Positions 1 through 5,825 of a DNA stretch of 5,825 nt are shown piece after piece. Within the stretch, counting starts at the first letter, position 1; each line of letters opens with the position of its first letter. Source of the DNA: Puniceicoccaceae bacterium (GTDB lineage: Bacteria; Verrucomicrobiota; Verrucomicrobiia; Opitutales; Coraliomargaritaceae); contig PWZW01000316.1 in NCBI GenBank assembly GCA_003567255.1, forward strand, positions 1 through 5,825. Reading direction: 5' to 3'. The notes beneath the pieces are model-generated. The model searched no databases. It saw nothing but the letters and a program-made list of their open reading frames with translations, and was not told the DNA's origin. A program made the position numbers and the translations under genes.

Positions 1-1399
1 CCTCCAGATCCGGATCGCAGCAGAAACCAGCGTGGGCAAATCCTCCGTGGATGCCCCCCTCCTCGCTCTCATCACTGGGGGTGAAGAAATCGACGAACTC
101 AGCTTCGGACGTGAGCTCTGCGCTGTTTTCCTTTTGAAAGGCTTTTGCCCGGGCAAGGAGCGCATTCTGGATTGAATCCAGCTCACTGCTGATTGCGGCG
201 ACGAACTCCGCCCGCGGCCAACTCTGCTTATCCTTGGGTGCGCGATCCCTTCGGGCAACGAACACGGCGTCCTGAGCGAGGTCGCGCGGGCCGACCTCGA
301 CGCGGATGGGCACGCCCTTTTTAACCCAGCTCCAAGTCTTCTCACCACCGCGCAAGTCGCGGTCGTCCAGCACCACCTTCACCTTTCCATGGCAGAAGCT
401 TTGCTGCTCCAGTTCACGCTTGAGGGCAGCGCAGTAATCGAGCACGGCCTGACGGCTATCCTCCTTCGGGGTGACGGGGAGGATGACCACATGGGCCGGT
501 GCCAAGCGGGGTGGCAGGATGAGCCCATCGTCGTCGCTATGGGTCATGATCAAACCACCCACCAAGCGGGTGGACACTCCCCAGGAAGTGGTCCAGGCGA
601 GAGACTCCTTACCATCTGCACCGAGATACTTAATGTTTGCGGAGCGGGAAAAGTTTTGACCGAGGAAGTGGGACGTCCCGGCTTGAAGCGCCCGGCGGTC
701 CTGCATCATCGCCTCGATGGAGTAAGTGCTGACGGCCCCGGGGAAGCGTTCTCCGGCGGTTTTCTCGCCAACCACCACGGGCATAGCCATGTAGGTTTCG
801 GCGAAATCGGCATAGACCTCGAGCATCTTGCGGGTTTCCTCCTCCGCCTCCTCCGCAGTGGCGTGGGCGGTGTGGCCCTCTTGCCAGAGGAATTCGGCAG
901 TGCGGAGAAAGAGGCGGGTGCGCATCTCCCAGCGAACCACATTGGCCCACTGATTGATCAAGAGGGGCAAATCGCGGTAGGACTGTATCCATTTGGCAAA
1001 GACCTCGCCGATAATTGTCTCGGAAGTCGGCCGAACGATGAGCGGCTCCTCAAGCGGCCCGGCGGGGACCAGCTTGCCGTCTGGCCCGGCCTCCAGGCGT
1101 GAGTGGGTGACCACGGCACACTCCTTGGCAAATCCGTCGACGTGCTCGGCCTCCTTTTGCAGATAGCTCATCGGAATAAACAGAGGAAAGTAGGCATTCA
1201 CGTGCCCGGTCTCTTTGAATCGGCGATCCAGCTCCGCTTGAATATTCTCCCAAATTGCATAGCCCCAAGGCTTGATCACCATGCAGCCACGCACCGGCGA
1301 GGTTTCGGCCAAATCAGCGGCTTTGATCACCTGCTGGTACCACTCGGGGTAATCTTCAGCGCGGGTTGGAGTGATGGCGGTTTTTGCGTGTCCTGACAT
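1..1399 (-). CDS. proS: Proline--tRNA ligase (ProRS), archaeal/eukaryote-like class, C-terminus cut by window edge
   Basis: Cytoplasmic class II aminoacyl-tRNA synthetase that activates proline with ATP and charges tRNA(Pro). Reading from the ATG at 1399 gives 466 codons without a stop to the left edge. The N-terminal SPVRGCMVIKPWGYAIWENI (residues 34-53) is typical of the family. RPTSE at 123-127 is the proline/ATP-site loop, the motif 2 region is VVRWEMRTR (154-162), and motif 3 is WGVSTRLVGG (273-282). The anticodon-binding domain begins near HVVILPVTP (303-311). There is no large editing insertion between motifs 2 and 3, so this is the shorter archaeal/eukaryote-like type (often called type 3), not the E. 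coli type. The end visible here, HAGFCCDPDLE, begins the C-terminal zinc-binding-like domain; family members are usually about 480-500 residues, so roughly 20-35 residues are missing. The start suits family alignments, but the nearest purine-rich sites (GGAG, GGAGGAG) lie 17-22 bases upstream, too far for a normal ribosome-binding site. Confidence 0.96.
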   Translation of the reverse strand, partial: MSGHAKTAITPTRAEDYPEWYQQVIKAADLAETSPVRGCMVIKPWGYAIWENIQAELDRRFKETGHVNAYFPLFIPMSYLQKEAEHVDGFAKECAVVTHSRLEAGPDGKLVPAGPLEEPLIVRPTSETIIGEVFAKWIQSYRDLPLLINQWANVVRWEMRTRLFLRTAEFLWQEGHTAHATAEEAEEETRKMLEVYADFAETYMAMPVVVGEKTAGERFPGAVSTYSIEAMMQDRRALQAGTSHFLGQNFSRSANIKYLGADGKESLAWTTSWGVSTRLVGGLIMTHSDDDGLILPPRLAPAHVVILPVTPKEDSRQAVLDYCAALKRELEQQSFCHGKVKVVLDDRDLRGGEKTWSWVKKGVPIRVEVGPRDLAQDAVFVARRDRAPKDKQSWPRAEFVAAISSELDSIQNALLARAKAFQKENSAELTSEAEFVDFFTPSDESEEGGIHGGFAHAGFCCDPDLE

Positions 1400-1442
1400 A
1401 GCAAAATGAAAAACCGCTCCGCTCCTCCGCGGCAATGGAAAT

Positions 1443-1474
1443 GTTTCGGGAAACGCAGCGGACCGGCCGCTTGC
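1443..1474 (-). promoter_or_regulatory. Two adjacent small inverted repeats in the proS leader
   Basis: Between the upstream terminator and proS lie two inverted repeats. One is a 12-base palindrome at 1443-1454 (GTTTC-GG-GAAAC). The other is at 1455-1474, with arms GCAGCGG and CCGCTTGC (one bulged base) around a 5-base loop. They could be an operator or an RNA hairpin in the proS 5' leader, or chance in GC-rich DNA. No U-run follows either, so they do not look like an attenuator. I found no convincing -35/-10 pair for proS here. The functional reading is speculative. Confidence 0.25.
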
Positions 1475-1486
1475 TCAATCCCGCCC

Positions 1487-1520
1487 AAAAAAAAGCACCG
1501 AACGCAAGTCCGGTGCTTTT
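1487..1520 (-). terminator. Rho-independent terminator of the repeat-protein gene
   Basis: A perfect 10-bp stem (AAAAGCACCG at 1491-1500 pairs with CGGTGCTTTT at 1511-1520) encloses a 10-base loop. On the minus strand the transcript then has eight U (1494-1487, four of them in the stem). It starts 32 bases after the stop codon at 1553-1555, which fits termination of that gene and separates it from proS. In the plus direction only the four T of the stem follow the GC core, so it would be much weaker that way. Confidence 0.92.
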
Positions 1521-1552
1521 GAAACAAAGGGTTTGGCTTTGTGAAACGCAGC

Positions 1553-2137
1553 TTAGAAGCGCCAGTTCACAAAAACCATGCCGGGGGCAAGTTGCTCGGG
1601 GAGCCCGCTGAACCATTCGTTCTCGGGCATCAAGTTGATCAGGCCGATTTGCACGCCCTTATCCACGGACCTCGCGTAGTTAAGGAAACCGAGTTGGAGG
1701 CCAAAGAGACGGCCCGAGTAGTTCACCAAACCGGTTTGGAGCCCGCGCGTCCCTTGCTCGGAGTAGTTAACCAAGCCAGACTGCCAGCCCAGAAAATCTC
1801 CTTTGTTGTAGTTAATCGGCGCCCACTGTACACCCTTGTAGTTGTCGGCGTAGTTCAGCAGGAAAGCCCAGCTAAAGCCGAGACTATCTCCGGTGGATCC
1901 GTTGACGATACCGAGAGTAAGGGCGCTCTGTGGGTTTTCGCTCCAGAGGCCCAGGCTCAGGCCTTCGATCCGGGTGGTGCGATCGTGGATGGCGGCGTCG
2001 GGTGTGAGGCTGAGCTGAATGGGCTCAGCCGCGCCCAAGTTACTGCTCAAACCGGCGGACCCGGCAAAAAGCGTGACGCAAGTCACTGAAAGTAAAAGAG
2101 AGCGGAGTTTTGAATAGGGTTTTGTTGTTTTGTACAT
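1553..2137 (-). CDS. Exported protein with about eight short GLQxGLVNY repeats, probable outer-membrane/surface protein
   Basis: A 194-residue protein of unproven function. Residues 1-37 look like a Sec signal peptide: basic start (K3, K6, K10, R12), hydrophobic LLLSVTCVTLFAG, and likely cleavage after A37 (GAA|EP). From about residue 57 to 170 the chain is a ladder of 14-16-residue units with core G-L/V-Q-x-G-L/F-V/I-N-Y. Clear copies are KGVQWAPINY (101-110), LGWQSGLVNY (116-125), RGLQTGLVNY (131-140), FGLQLGFLNY (145-154) and KGVQIGLINL (160-169); degenerate ones lie at 58-100. Alternating polar and apolar residues suggest short beta-strands. The last residue is Phe (VFVNWRF), as in many outer-membrane barrel proteins. 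The repeats resemble those called LA_2272-type surface repeats; that assignment is from memory. The start is supported by the signal peptide, but no Shine-Dalgarno precedes it. The gene has its own promoter and terminator, so it is probably monocistronic. C20 does not sit in a good lipobox. Confidence 0.88.
   Translation of the reverse strand: MYKTTKPYSKLRSLLLSVTCVTLFAGSAGLSSNLGAAEPIQLSLTPDAAIHDRTTRIEGLSLGLWSENPQSALTLGIVNGSTGDSLGFSWAFLLNYADNYKGVQWAPINYNKGDFLGWQSGLVNYSEQGTRGLQTGLVNYSGRLFGLQLGFLNYARSVDKGVQIGLINLMPENEWFSGLPEQLAPGMVFVNWRF
1674..1855 (-). repeat. In-gene tandem repeat, 42-45 base period
   Basis: The plus-strand hexamer GTAGTT (AACTAC, codons Asn-Tyr, on the coding strand) recurs at 1676, 1718, 1763, 1808 and 1850, spaced 42, 45, 45 and 42 bases. 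The copies at 1716-1732 and 1761-1777 match at 15 of 17 bases. The period equals 14-15 codons and stays in frame, so these are the DNA trace of the protein repeats. Most units have diverged, which suggests old duplication rather than an actively slipping array. Confidence 0.8.
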
Positions 2138-2329
2138 AGGGTTAGAGGTATAGAAGAAACTTCACGTTTATTCAATAAAATACTGATAAACAATAATTTA
2201 TTAAATTTTTACAAATTAAGGATTAGGTTTTACAAAAGCATTGGCGACCCTTCAAACCCGGCCCGCACAACCCACGGTGTGGAGCCAAAGGAAGCAAGGG
2301 TAAGCTAAATTCAAGCAGAAGTGAACAAA
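2138..2329. other. Intergenic region between the TPR gene and the repeat-protein gene
   Basis: The part nearer the TPR gene (about 2221-2329) has ordinary composition. It holds only a weak hairpin (CCAC-ACC-GTGG on the minus strand) and no obvious U-tailed terminator. The part at about 2150-2220 is very AT-rich and contains the candidate promoter. I see no convincing coding region or RNA gene. Confidence 0.6.
2147..2175 (-). promoter_or_regulatory. Candidate sigma70-type promoter for the repeat-protein gene
   Basis: On the minus strand TTGAAT (2175-2170) and TATACC (2152-2147) are 17 bases apart, each matching four of six consensus positions of a housekeeping promoter. The DNA upstream to about 2220 is strongly AT-rich, as in an UP element. 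The ATG at 2137 is only nine bases after the -10 box, so initiation at the usual distance would give a 5' leader of a few bases. An alternative -35 (TTGTTT, 2193-2188) would pair with a poorer -10 box. Confidence 0.5.
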
Positions 2330-3742
2330 CTAAGCGTTTCCGCTTTTTTGTTTGTAGAATTTGTCGATCTTTTCGGATACATCGCGGAAGGCGATATCCA
2401 TTCCGTAGAGCGTCTTGTACTCGACCATCGCCTTCTCCATGTCGTTCTGGTTCTCGTAACATTCACCGAGTTCGTAAATGACATCCTTCTTTTGCTCAGT
2501 GACTGAGGGAATCTCACTTTTTGCAGCGGCCAGCTGTTCGGCGGCCAAGTCGAAGAAACCTTTTTGTTTGTAAGCCTTACCGAGGTAAATAAGGGCGTTG
2601 ATACGCACTTTGGGGTTTCGCTGAGCCATTTGGAACTCTTTGATGGCGTTGTCCATATCCCCGTCTTCAAAGTATAGTTCCCCGAGTTCATAGCGGTAGC
2701 CGTATTCATTGGGGTAGCGTTGGACAAGGCTCTTGGCTTGCTCGCGGCGGTAGGCGCGCTCCTCGGCTTTGAGCTTGTTGAGCTCCTCAGCGAGTGCGGC
2801 GTTTTCGGGATCTGCTTCCACTTCGGCCTCTTTAGCGGCGATGGCCTTGACCATTTTCTCCCGGGAAATCTGGATAACCAAGCGCTCCATGGTGGTATCT
2901 GCCTTACCCCCTTCGGTTTCACTCGCCCTATTCAACATTTCGAGGGCTTTATCGTATTCTCCAAGCTTGCGGTAGTTATTTGCGGCGTCGCGGTAATTAT
3001 TGACGTTTTCTGGCTCCGCCTCGATGCGCTCGAGGGCAGCATCGACGAGGGATTGCAGGCCGGCATCGTCAGTTTTTGCGCGGCTCGCCTGCTCCAGTTT
3101 GACGGCCTCATCCTCATTCTTGAGCTTAGAGCGGAAGTCTTTGTCCTCGTCCCAACCACCCTTATTGATGGACTGCTGAACGGAAGCCTTGCGGATCAGC
3201 TGCTGGACCCCTTCGTCACTGGAGTTTACCCGGAGGGTGGCATCGCCCACCTTCACCGCTGCGTCACTTTGCCCGTTATCGATATACGCCTGCATGAGCG
3301 CTTTGGCATTTTCCGTATTGGCCGGCTCTATTTTTCGGATGCTTTCGTAGGCAAAGATGGCCGTTTCCCTCAGCCCCAAGGCTTCCGCCGCCTGAGCCAA
3401 GAGCTTGTGCGCGGCCGAGTTAGCGGGATTTGCAGAGAGCGCTTTTTCCGCAGCTTCGAGCACGCCCTTGGGATCTTTTTGGATTTTCTTGGCGCTTCCC
3501 ATGGTGAGGGAAAGGTTGGTGACCGAGCCAAAGAGTTTACCCAGCCCCTTACCTTTGGAACCTGCAGCGCGGTTTTGGGCTTGGCGGAGGACGCGCCGTG
3601 CGTCCAGGCAACCGGGGTTACGCAGGACGATACCTTCGAGCACGCTGGCAGCGTGTGCCGGATTCCGGTCCAACGTTTTGCGCGCGTCTTCGATTTGTTT
3701 GATGAGGCGGGGGTCTAAGTCTTTAAGGGCAATCTCTTCCAT
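2330..3742 (-). CDS. Tetratricopeptide-repeat (TPR) protein of unknown specific role
   Basis: A 470-residue, highly charged helical protein with no signal peptide or membrane segment, so probably cytoplasmic. TPR-like helix pairs are visible at about 12-45, 93-142 (AEKALSANPANSAAHKLLAQ, then an AIFAYESIRKIEPAN unit), 230-275 (ending YRKLGEYDKALEMLNRA), 340-375 (LGELYFEDGDMDNAIKEF), 385-412 and 420-450 (LGECYENQNDMEKAMVEY). Such repeats bind protein partners, so a scaffold role is likely, but the partner is unknown. Between TPR groups, about 178-225, is a non-TPR block with SVQQSINKGGWDEDKDFRSK and DEAVKLEQASRAK, which resembles conserved blocks in TPR proteins I associate with planctomycetes and verrucomicrobia. 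Residues 280-335 are probably a charged coiled coil (many E, K, A). The stop codon is 46 bases after the glmM stop, read in the direction of transcription to this ATG, so it may be read through from glmM. No Shine-Dalgarno precedes the ATG; a -10-like TATAAC lies 11 bases upstream. Confidence 0.93.
   Translation of the reverse strand: MEEIALKDLDPRLIKQIEDARKTLDRNPAHAASVLEGIVLRNPGCLDARRVLRQAQNRAAGSKGKGLGKLFGSVTNLSLTMGSAKKIQKDPKGVLEAAEKALSANPANSAAHKLLAQAAEALGLRETAIFAYESIRKIEPANTENAKALMQAYIDNGQSDAAVKVGDATLRVNSSDEGVQQLIRKASVQQSINKGGWDEDKDFRSKLKNEDEAVKLEQASRAKTDDAGLQSLVDAALERIEAEPENVNNYRDAANNYRKLGEYDKALEMLNRASETEGGKADTTMERLVIQISREKMVKAIAAKEAEVEADPENAALAEELNKLKAEERAYRREQAKSLVQRYPNEYGYRYELGELYFEDGDMDNAIKEFQMAQRNPKVRINALIYLGKAYKQKGFFDLAAEQLAAAKSEIPSVTEQKKDVIYELGECYENQNDMEKAMVEYKTLYGMDIAFRDVSEKIDKFYKQKSGNA
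2332..2345 (-). other. Small GAAA-tetraloop hairpin at the 3' end of the TPR gene
   Basis: On the transcript AAGCG-GAAA-CGCUU forms a 5-bp stem with a GNRA-type loop just before and into the TAG stop (2332-2330). The sequence after it is only loosely U-rich, so it is a weak terminator candidate at best. It may instead protect the 3' end, or be chance in a Lys/Ser/Gly/Asn/Ala tail. Confidence 0.25.
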
Positions 3743-3753
3743 AGGAGTTTAAG

Positions 3754-3759
3754 GTTATA
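3754..3759 (-). promoter_or_regulatory. Possible -10 element upstream of the TPR gene
   Basis: TATAAC (3759-3754 on the minus strand) matches five of six bases of the -10 consensus and sits 11 bases before the ATG. No good -35 box is found at 16-18 bases; a TTGACC at 3792-3787 is 27 bases away, which is too far. If used, it would give an mRNA with a leader of about five bases. Confidence 0.3.
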
Positions 3760-3788
3760 CTAGGACTGTTGATAATGTGGAGTAAGGG

Positions 3789-5144
3789 TCAACTTTCAAT
3801 TACTTCCAATTCCTGCGAAGCCGCCTCGACGAGCTCACTCAACAATTTGGACGCAACTGTGGCTTCGGGAGCTTCGACCAGAAAGCGGAGCTTGGGCTCG
3901 GTTCCAGAGTAGCGCACGAGCACGCGGCCTCCGTGCTTCAACGACCGTTCGGCTTTATTAATCGCAGCGGGTAAAGATCGTAAACGCTTGAAAGGTATTT
4001 TTTCGGCCACAACGAGGCTGCGCTCCCGCTGCGGGAATAAGTCGATCATCCCGGCAAGGGAGGAGGCGGTTCGCTCGGTGGCTAGCATGAGGGAAATGAA
4101 CTTTACCGCGGCAATAAGTCCATCGCCGGTGGGCGAAAAGTCGGAGAAAATGATGTGGCCGGAAGATTCTCCACCGAGGTTTGCGCCGAGCTCCCGCATC
4201 TTGTGCAGCACGTTGCGGTCCCCAACGGGAACCCGCGCCCCCCTGCCGCCCACGGCTTCGACCGATTGATCAACACCGAGATTGGTTTGCACGGTGGTGA
4301 CAAAAGTATCCGCAGCCAAAAGGTCGGCTTTTTTGGCAAATACCGCGAAGAGCCCCAGCAAGGCATCCCCATTCACCACTTTTCCCTTTTCATCAACGAT
4401 CACCACGCGATCGCCATCGCCATCATGGGCGATGCCGAGGTGGGCTTTGTGGCGCCGGACGGCCCGGCAAAGTTGGTCGGTATGTTCGCTACCCACACGG
4501 TCGTTAATATTTTGACCATCCGGCTGATCACCGAGCAGGACCAGTTGGGCGCCCCAGCGCTCAAAAATCGCTGGCGTGGTTTGCGCAGTAGCACCATTGG
4601 CAAGATCCAGTACGATCTTCCAACCTTGCAAACACCCCTCATCGAGAAGTGCCCGCCCAAAGTTGATGTAGTGCGCGGCTCCATCGTGGCTGTGGAAATG
4701 AGGCAAGGTATCCAGCTCCGGAAGCTCGCCTTGTTCCTCCAGCAAACGCTCGATGTGGGCTTCCTCTTTTTCGGTCAACTTGACCCCACCCCGCCCGAAC
4801 AGTTTAATACCGTTATCGGAGGCCGGATTGTGGGAGGCGGTGATGGCGACGCCGAGATCGGCTGCTTGCTCGGAGGTGGTTAAGGCTACGGCGGGCGTGG
4901 GCAAAATGCCAAGATCGCAAACATGAACCCCCTGAAGCGCCAACCCCTCGGCAAACGCGAGAAGGAGGGCTTTGCCACTGGCGCGGGTATCGCGCCCGAT
5001 GTATGCAGCGAGTGGGCGGTCGACCGTGCGACCGGAGTTAAGGAACTGCGCGACGGCAAAACCGAGCCTGCGAGCAAAATCACAGTTTATCAACGGGCCC
5101 CCGAAAGTGCCCCGAATCCCATCTGTACCAAAATACTTACCCAT
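3789..5144 (-). CDS. glmM: Phosphoglucosamine mutase
   Basis: Interconverts glucosamine-6-phosphate and glucosamine-1-phosphate in the cytoplasm, the step before GlmU makes UDP-GlcNAc for peptidoglycan and LPS. The 451-residue length is normal for GlmM. The protein starts with the family signature KYFGTDGIRG (3-12). The phosphoserine loop is TASHNP with catalytic S104. The Mg-binding loop is DGDGDR at 241-246 (D241, D243, D245). The sugar-specificity loop is GGESSGH (324-330), typical of GlmM, and the phosphate-binding loop is RYSGTEPKLR (411-420). All four domains of the alpha-D-phosphohexomutase fold are intact. The start is fixed by the N-terminal signature. It lies 15 bases after the trpD stop, so the two are probably co-transcribed, yet no Shine-Dalgarno is seen in the gap. 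Confidence 0.97.
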   Translation of the reverse strand: MGKYFGTDGIRGTFGGPLINCDFARRLGFAVAQFLNSGRTVDRPLAAYIGRDTRASGKALLLAFAEGLALQGVHVCDLGILPTPAVALTTSEQAADLGVAITASHNPASDNGIKLFGRGGVKLTEKEEAHIERLLEEQGELPELDTLPHFHSHDGAAHYINFGRALLDEGCLQGWKIVLDLANGATAQTTPAIFERWGAQLVLLGDQPDGQNINDRVGSEHTDQLCRAVRRHKAHLGIAHDGDGDRVVIVDEKGKVVNGDALLGLFAVFAKKADLLAADTFVTTVQTNLGVDQSVEAVGGRGARVPVGDRNVLHKMRELGANLGGESSGHIIFSDFSPTGDGLIAAVKFISLMLATERTASSLAGMIDLFPQRERSLVVAEKIPFKRLRSLPAAINKAERSLKHGGRVLVRYSGTEPKLRFLVEAPEATVASKLLSELVEAASQELEVIES

Positions 5145-5159
5145 GTCTGCGTTTTTGAG

Positions 5160-5825
5160 TTAATTCGAGGGGCGCGTTGGGGGGGCTTCCGTAGCAAAGA
5201 AAACTTCTGCGCGCCGGAGCCACTCCGCAGCAGCTCCGGACTGAAGGTGGTCGCGAATGGTCCTGCTGCCAGCGGCGATGTTTTCAGCCTTACCCAGCAC
5301 CCAAAGCGCGGTTCCCGCATTGAGGGCTACGCAATCGACCAAGCCAGCCGGGGCGGGGGCGTCCGGCGCACCGCGAAAGAGCACCTCGAGGATTCGCTTG
5401 TTTTCCACCGCGTCGCCCCCCGCCAAATCCTCGGGCCTTCCCACCGGAAAGCCAAAGTCACTCCCCCGAAAGGAAGCGTCCTTTCCGCGCAAGCGCCCCG
5501 CACCACCGAGATGGTTTTGCCCAAAGGTACCTAACTCATCCATGCCTTGGTTTCCAGGCAGCTCACAATGGACGACTGCCGCTGAGGTGAGCTCCAACTC
5601 GTGCAAGGCACCGGCCAGGCGGGGCACCCAGTCCGGCGAAAAGACCCCGAGGAGCTGGTGCGCCGGGCGGGCCGGGTTGATTAACGGGCCGAGCAGGTTA
5701 AAAACGCTGCGTTTTCCCTCCGCGGCGAGGGCCTTGCGGACCGGCGCAATGTGCTTAAACGCCGGATGATAATTGGGGGCGAAGAGGAAGGTGAAATTGA
5801 GGCTTTCGAGGGATGCCCTGGTGAG
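5160..5825 (-). CDS. trpD: Anthranilate phosphoribosyltransferase, N-terminus cut by window edge
   Basis: Second step of tryptophan synthesis: transfers phosphoribose from PRPP to anthranilate. The frame is open from the right edge for 221 codons to the TAA at 5160-5162; the family is about 340-350 residues, so roughly 120-130 N-terminal residues (including the GTGGD PRPP loop) lie outside. In the visible part, FTFLFAPNYHPAFKHIAPVR (11-30) and VFNLLGPLINPA (41-52) are hallmark TrpD segments; R30 corresponds to the anthranilate-site arginine. MDE at 95-97 supplies the acidic Asp-Glu pair for the second Mg. GGDAVEN (136-142) and LNAGTALWVLGKA (168-180) close the alpha/beta domain. The C-terminus (ATEAPPTRPSN) is a short Pro-rich tail of no evident function. 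No other trp gene is in the window; glmM follows at once. Confidence 0.95.
   Translation of the reverse strand, partial: LTRASLESLNFTFLFAPNYHPAFKHIAPVRKALAAEGKRSVFNLLGPLINPARPAHQLLGVFSPDWVPRLAGALHELELTSAAVVHCELPGNQGMDELGTFGQNHLGGAGRLRGKDASFRGSDFGFPVGRPEDLAGGDAVENKRILEVLFRGAPDAPAPAGLVDCVALNAGTALWVLGKAENIAAGSRTIRDHLQSGAAAEWLRRAEVFFATEAPPTRPSN

Noticed and set aside
389..1102. Plus-strand open frame of 237 codons opposite proS
   Set aside because: proS motifs are intact on the minus strand throughout this interval; the plus frame has no family features.
1400..1486. T-box or trp-type attenuator ahead of proS
   Set aside because: There is no T-box sequence, no leader peptide rich in Pro codons, and no terminator hairpin with a U-run between these bases and the proS start.
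1674..1855. Regular GTAGTT spacing as a CRISPR array or regulatory repeat
   Set aside because: The spacing is a multiple of three, in frame, and encodes the Asn-Tyr of each protein repeat; there are no conserved full-length repeats with unique spacers.
2078..2080. Cys20 of the repeat protein as a lipoprotein anchor
   Set aside because: The preceding residues (L-S-V-T-C) do not fit the lipobox, and the hydrophobic core continues past the Cys, so ordinary signal peptidase cleavage near A37 is more likely.
1541..2089. Plus-strand open frame of 182 codons opposite the repeat-protein gene
   Set aside because: The minus frame has a signal peptide, regular repeats, a C-terminal Phe and a matching terminator; the plus frame has none of these.
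2720..3718. Long open frame (332 codons) on the plus strand opposite the TPR gene
   Set aside because: It is antisense to a gene with clear TPR motifs. Its translation shows no recognisable domain, and it is a by-product of codon bias in the Ala/Glu/Lys-rich TPR gene.
4155..4883. Plus-strand open frame of 242 codons opposite glmM
   Set aside because: It lies wholly inside an intact glmM with all catalytic motifs; it is a shadow frame.

Overview
The window reads as a stretch of bacterial chromosome with five genes, all on the minus strand. In transcription order (right to left) they are trpD (5' end beyond the window), glmM, a TPR-repeat protein gene, a small exported repeat protein gene, and proS (3' end beyond the window). 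There is no sign of mobile elements, CRISPR, tRNA, rRNA or phage genes. The sequence is moderately GC-rich throughout, except for a sharply AT-rich patch at about 2150-2220.

Organism (inference): a Gram-negative-type bacterium, most likely Verrucomicrobiota, perhaps the Opitutae branch. The reasons are a ProRS of the archaeal/eukaryote-like class, a TPR protein whose central non-TPR block resembles proteins I associate with the Planctomycetes-Verrucomicrobia group, an exported protein ending in Phe as outer-membrane proteins do, and gene starts that mostly lack a Shine-Dalgarno sequence. None of these is decisive alone.

Layout. 5160-5825: the C-terminal two thirds of anthranilate phosphoribosyltransferase (tryptophan synthesis). 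3789-5144: phosphoglucosamine mutase (UDP-GlcNAc supply for peptidoglycan and LPS), starting 15 bases after trpD and so probably co-transcribed. 2330-3742: a soluble 470-residue TPR protein, 46 bases after glmM, with its own possible -10 element. 2138-2329: a 192-base intergenic region whose AT-rich part carries a plausible sigma70-type promoter. 1553-2137: a signal-peptide protein with about eight 14-15-residue repeats (core G-L-Q-x-G-L-V-N-Y), followed by a clear Rho-independent terminator at 1487-1520. 1400-1486: the proS leader, with two small inverted repeats. 1-1399: proS, open to the window edge.

Together these are housekeeping functions (amino-acid synthesis, tRNA charging, cell-wall precursor) with two less characterised genes between them. 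I see no defence system or other multi-gene novelty. The least explained parts are the repeat protein with its near-leaderless promoter, and the TPR protein.
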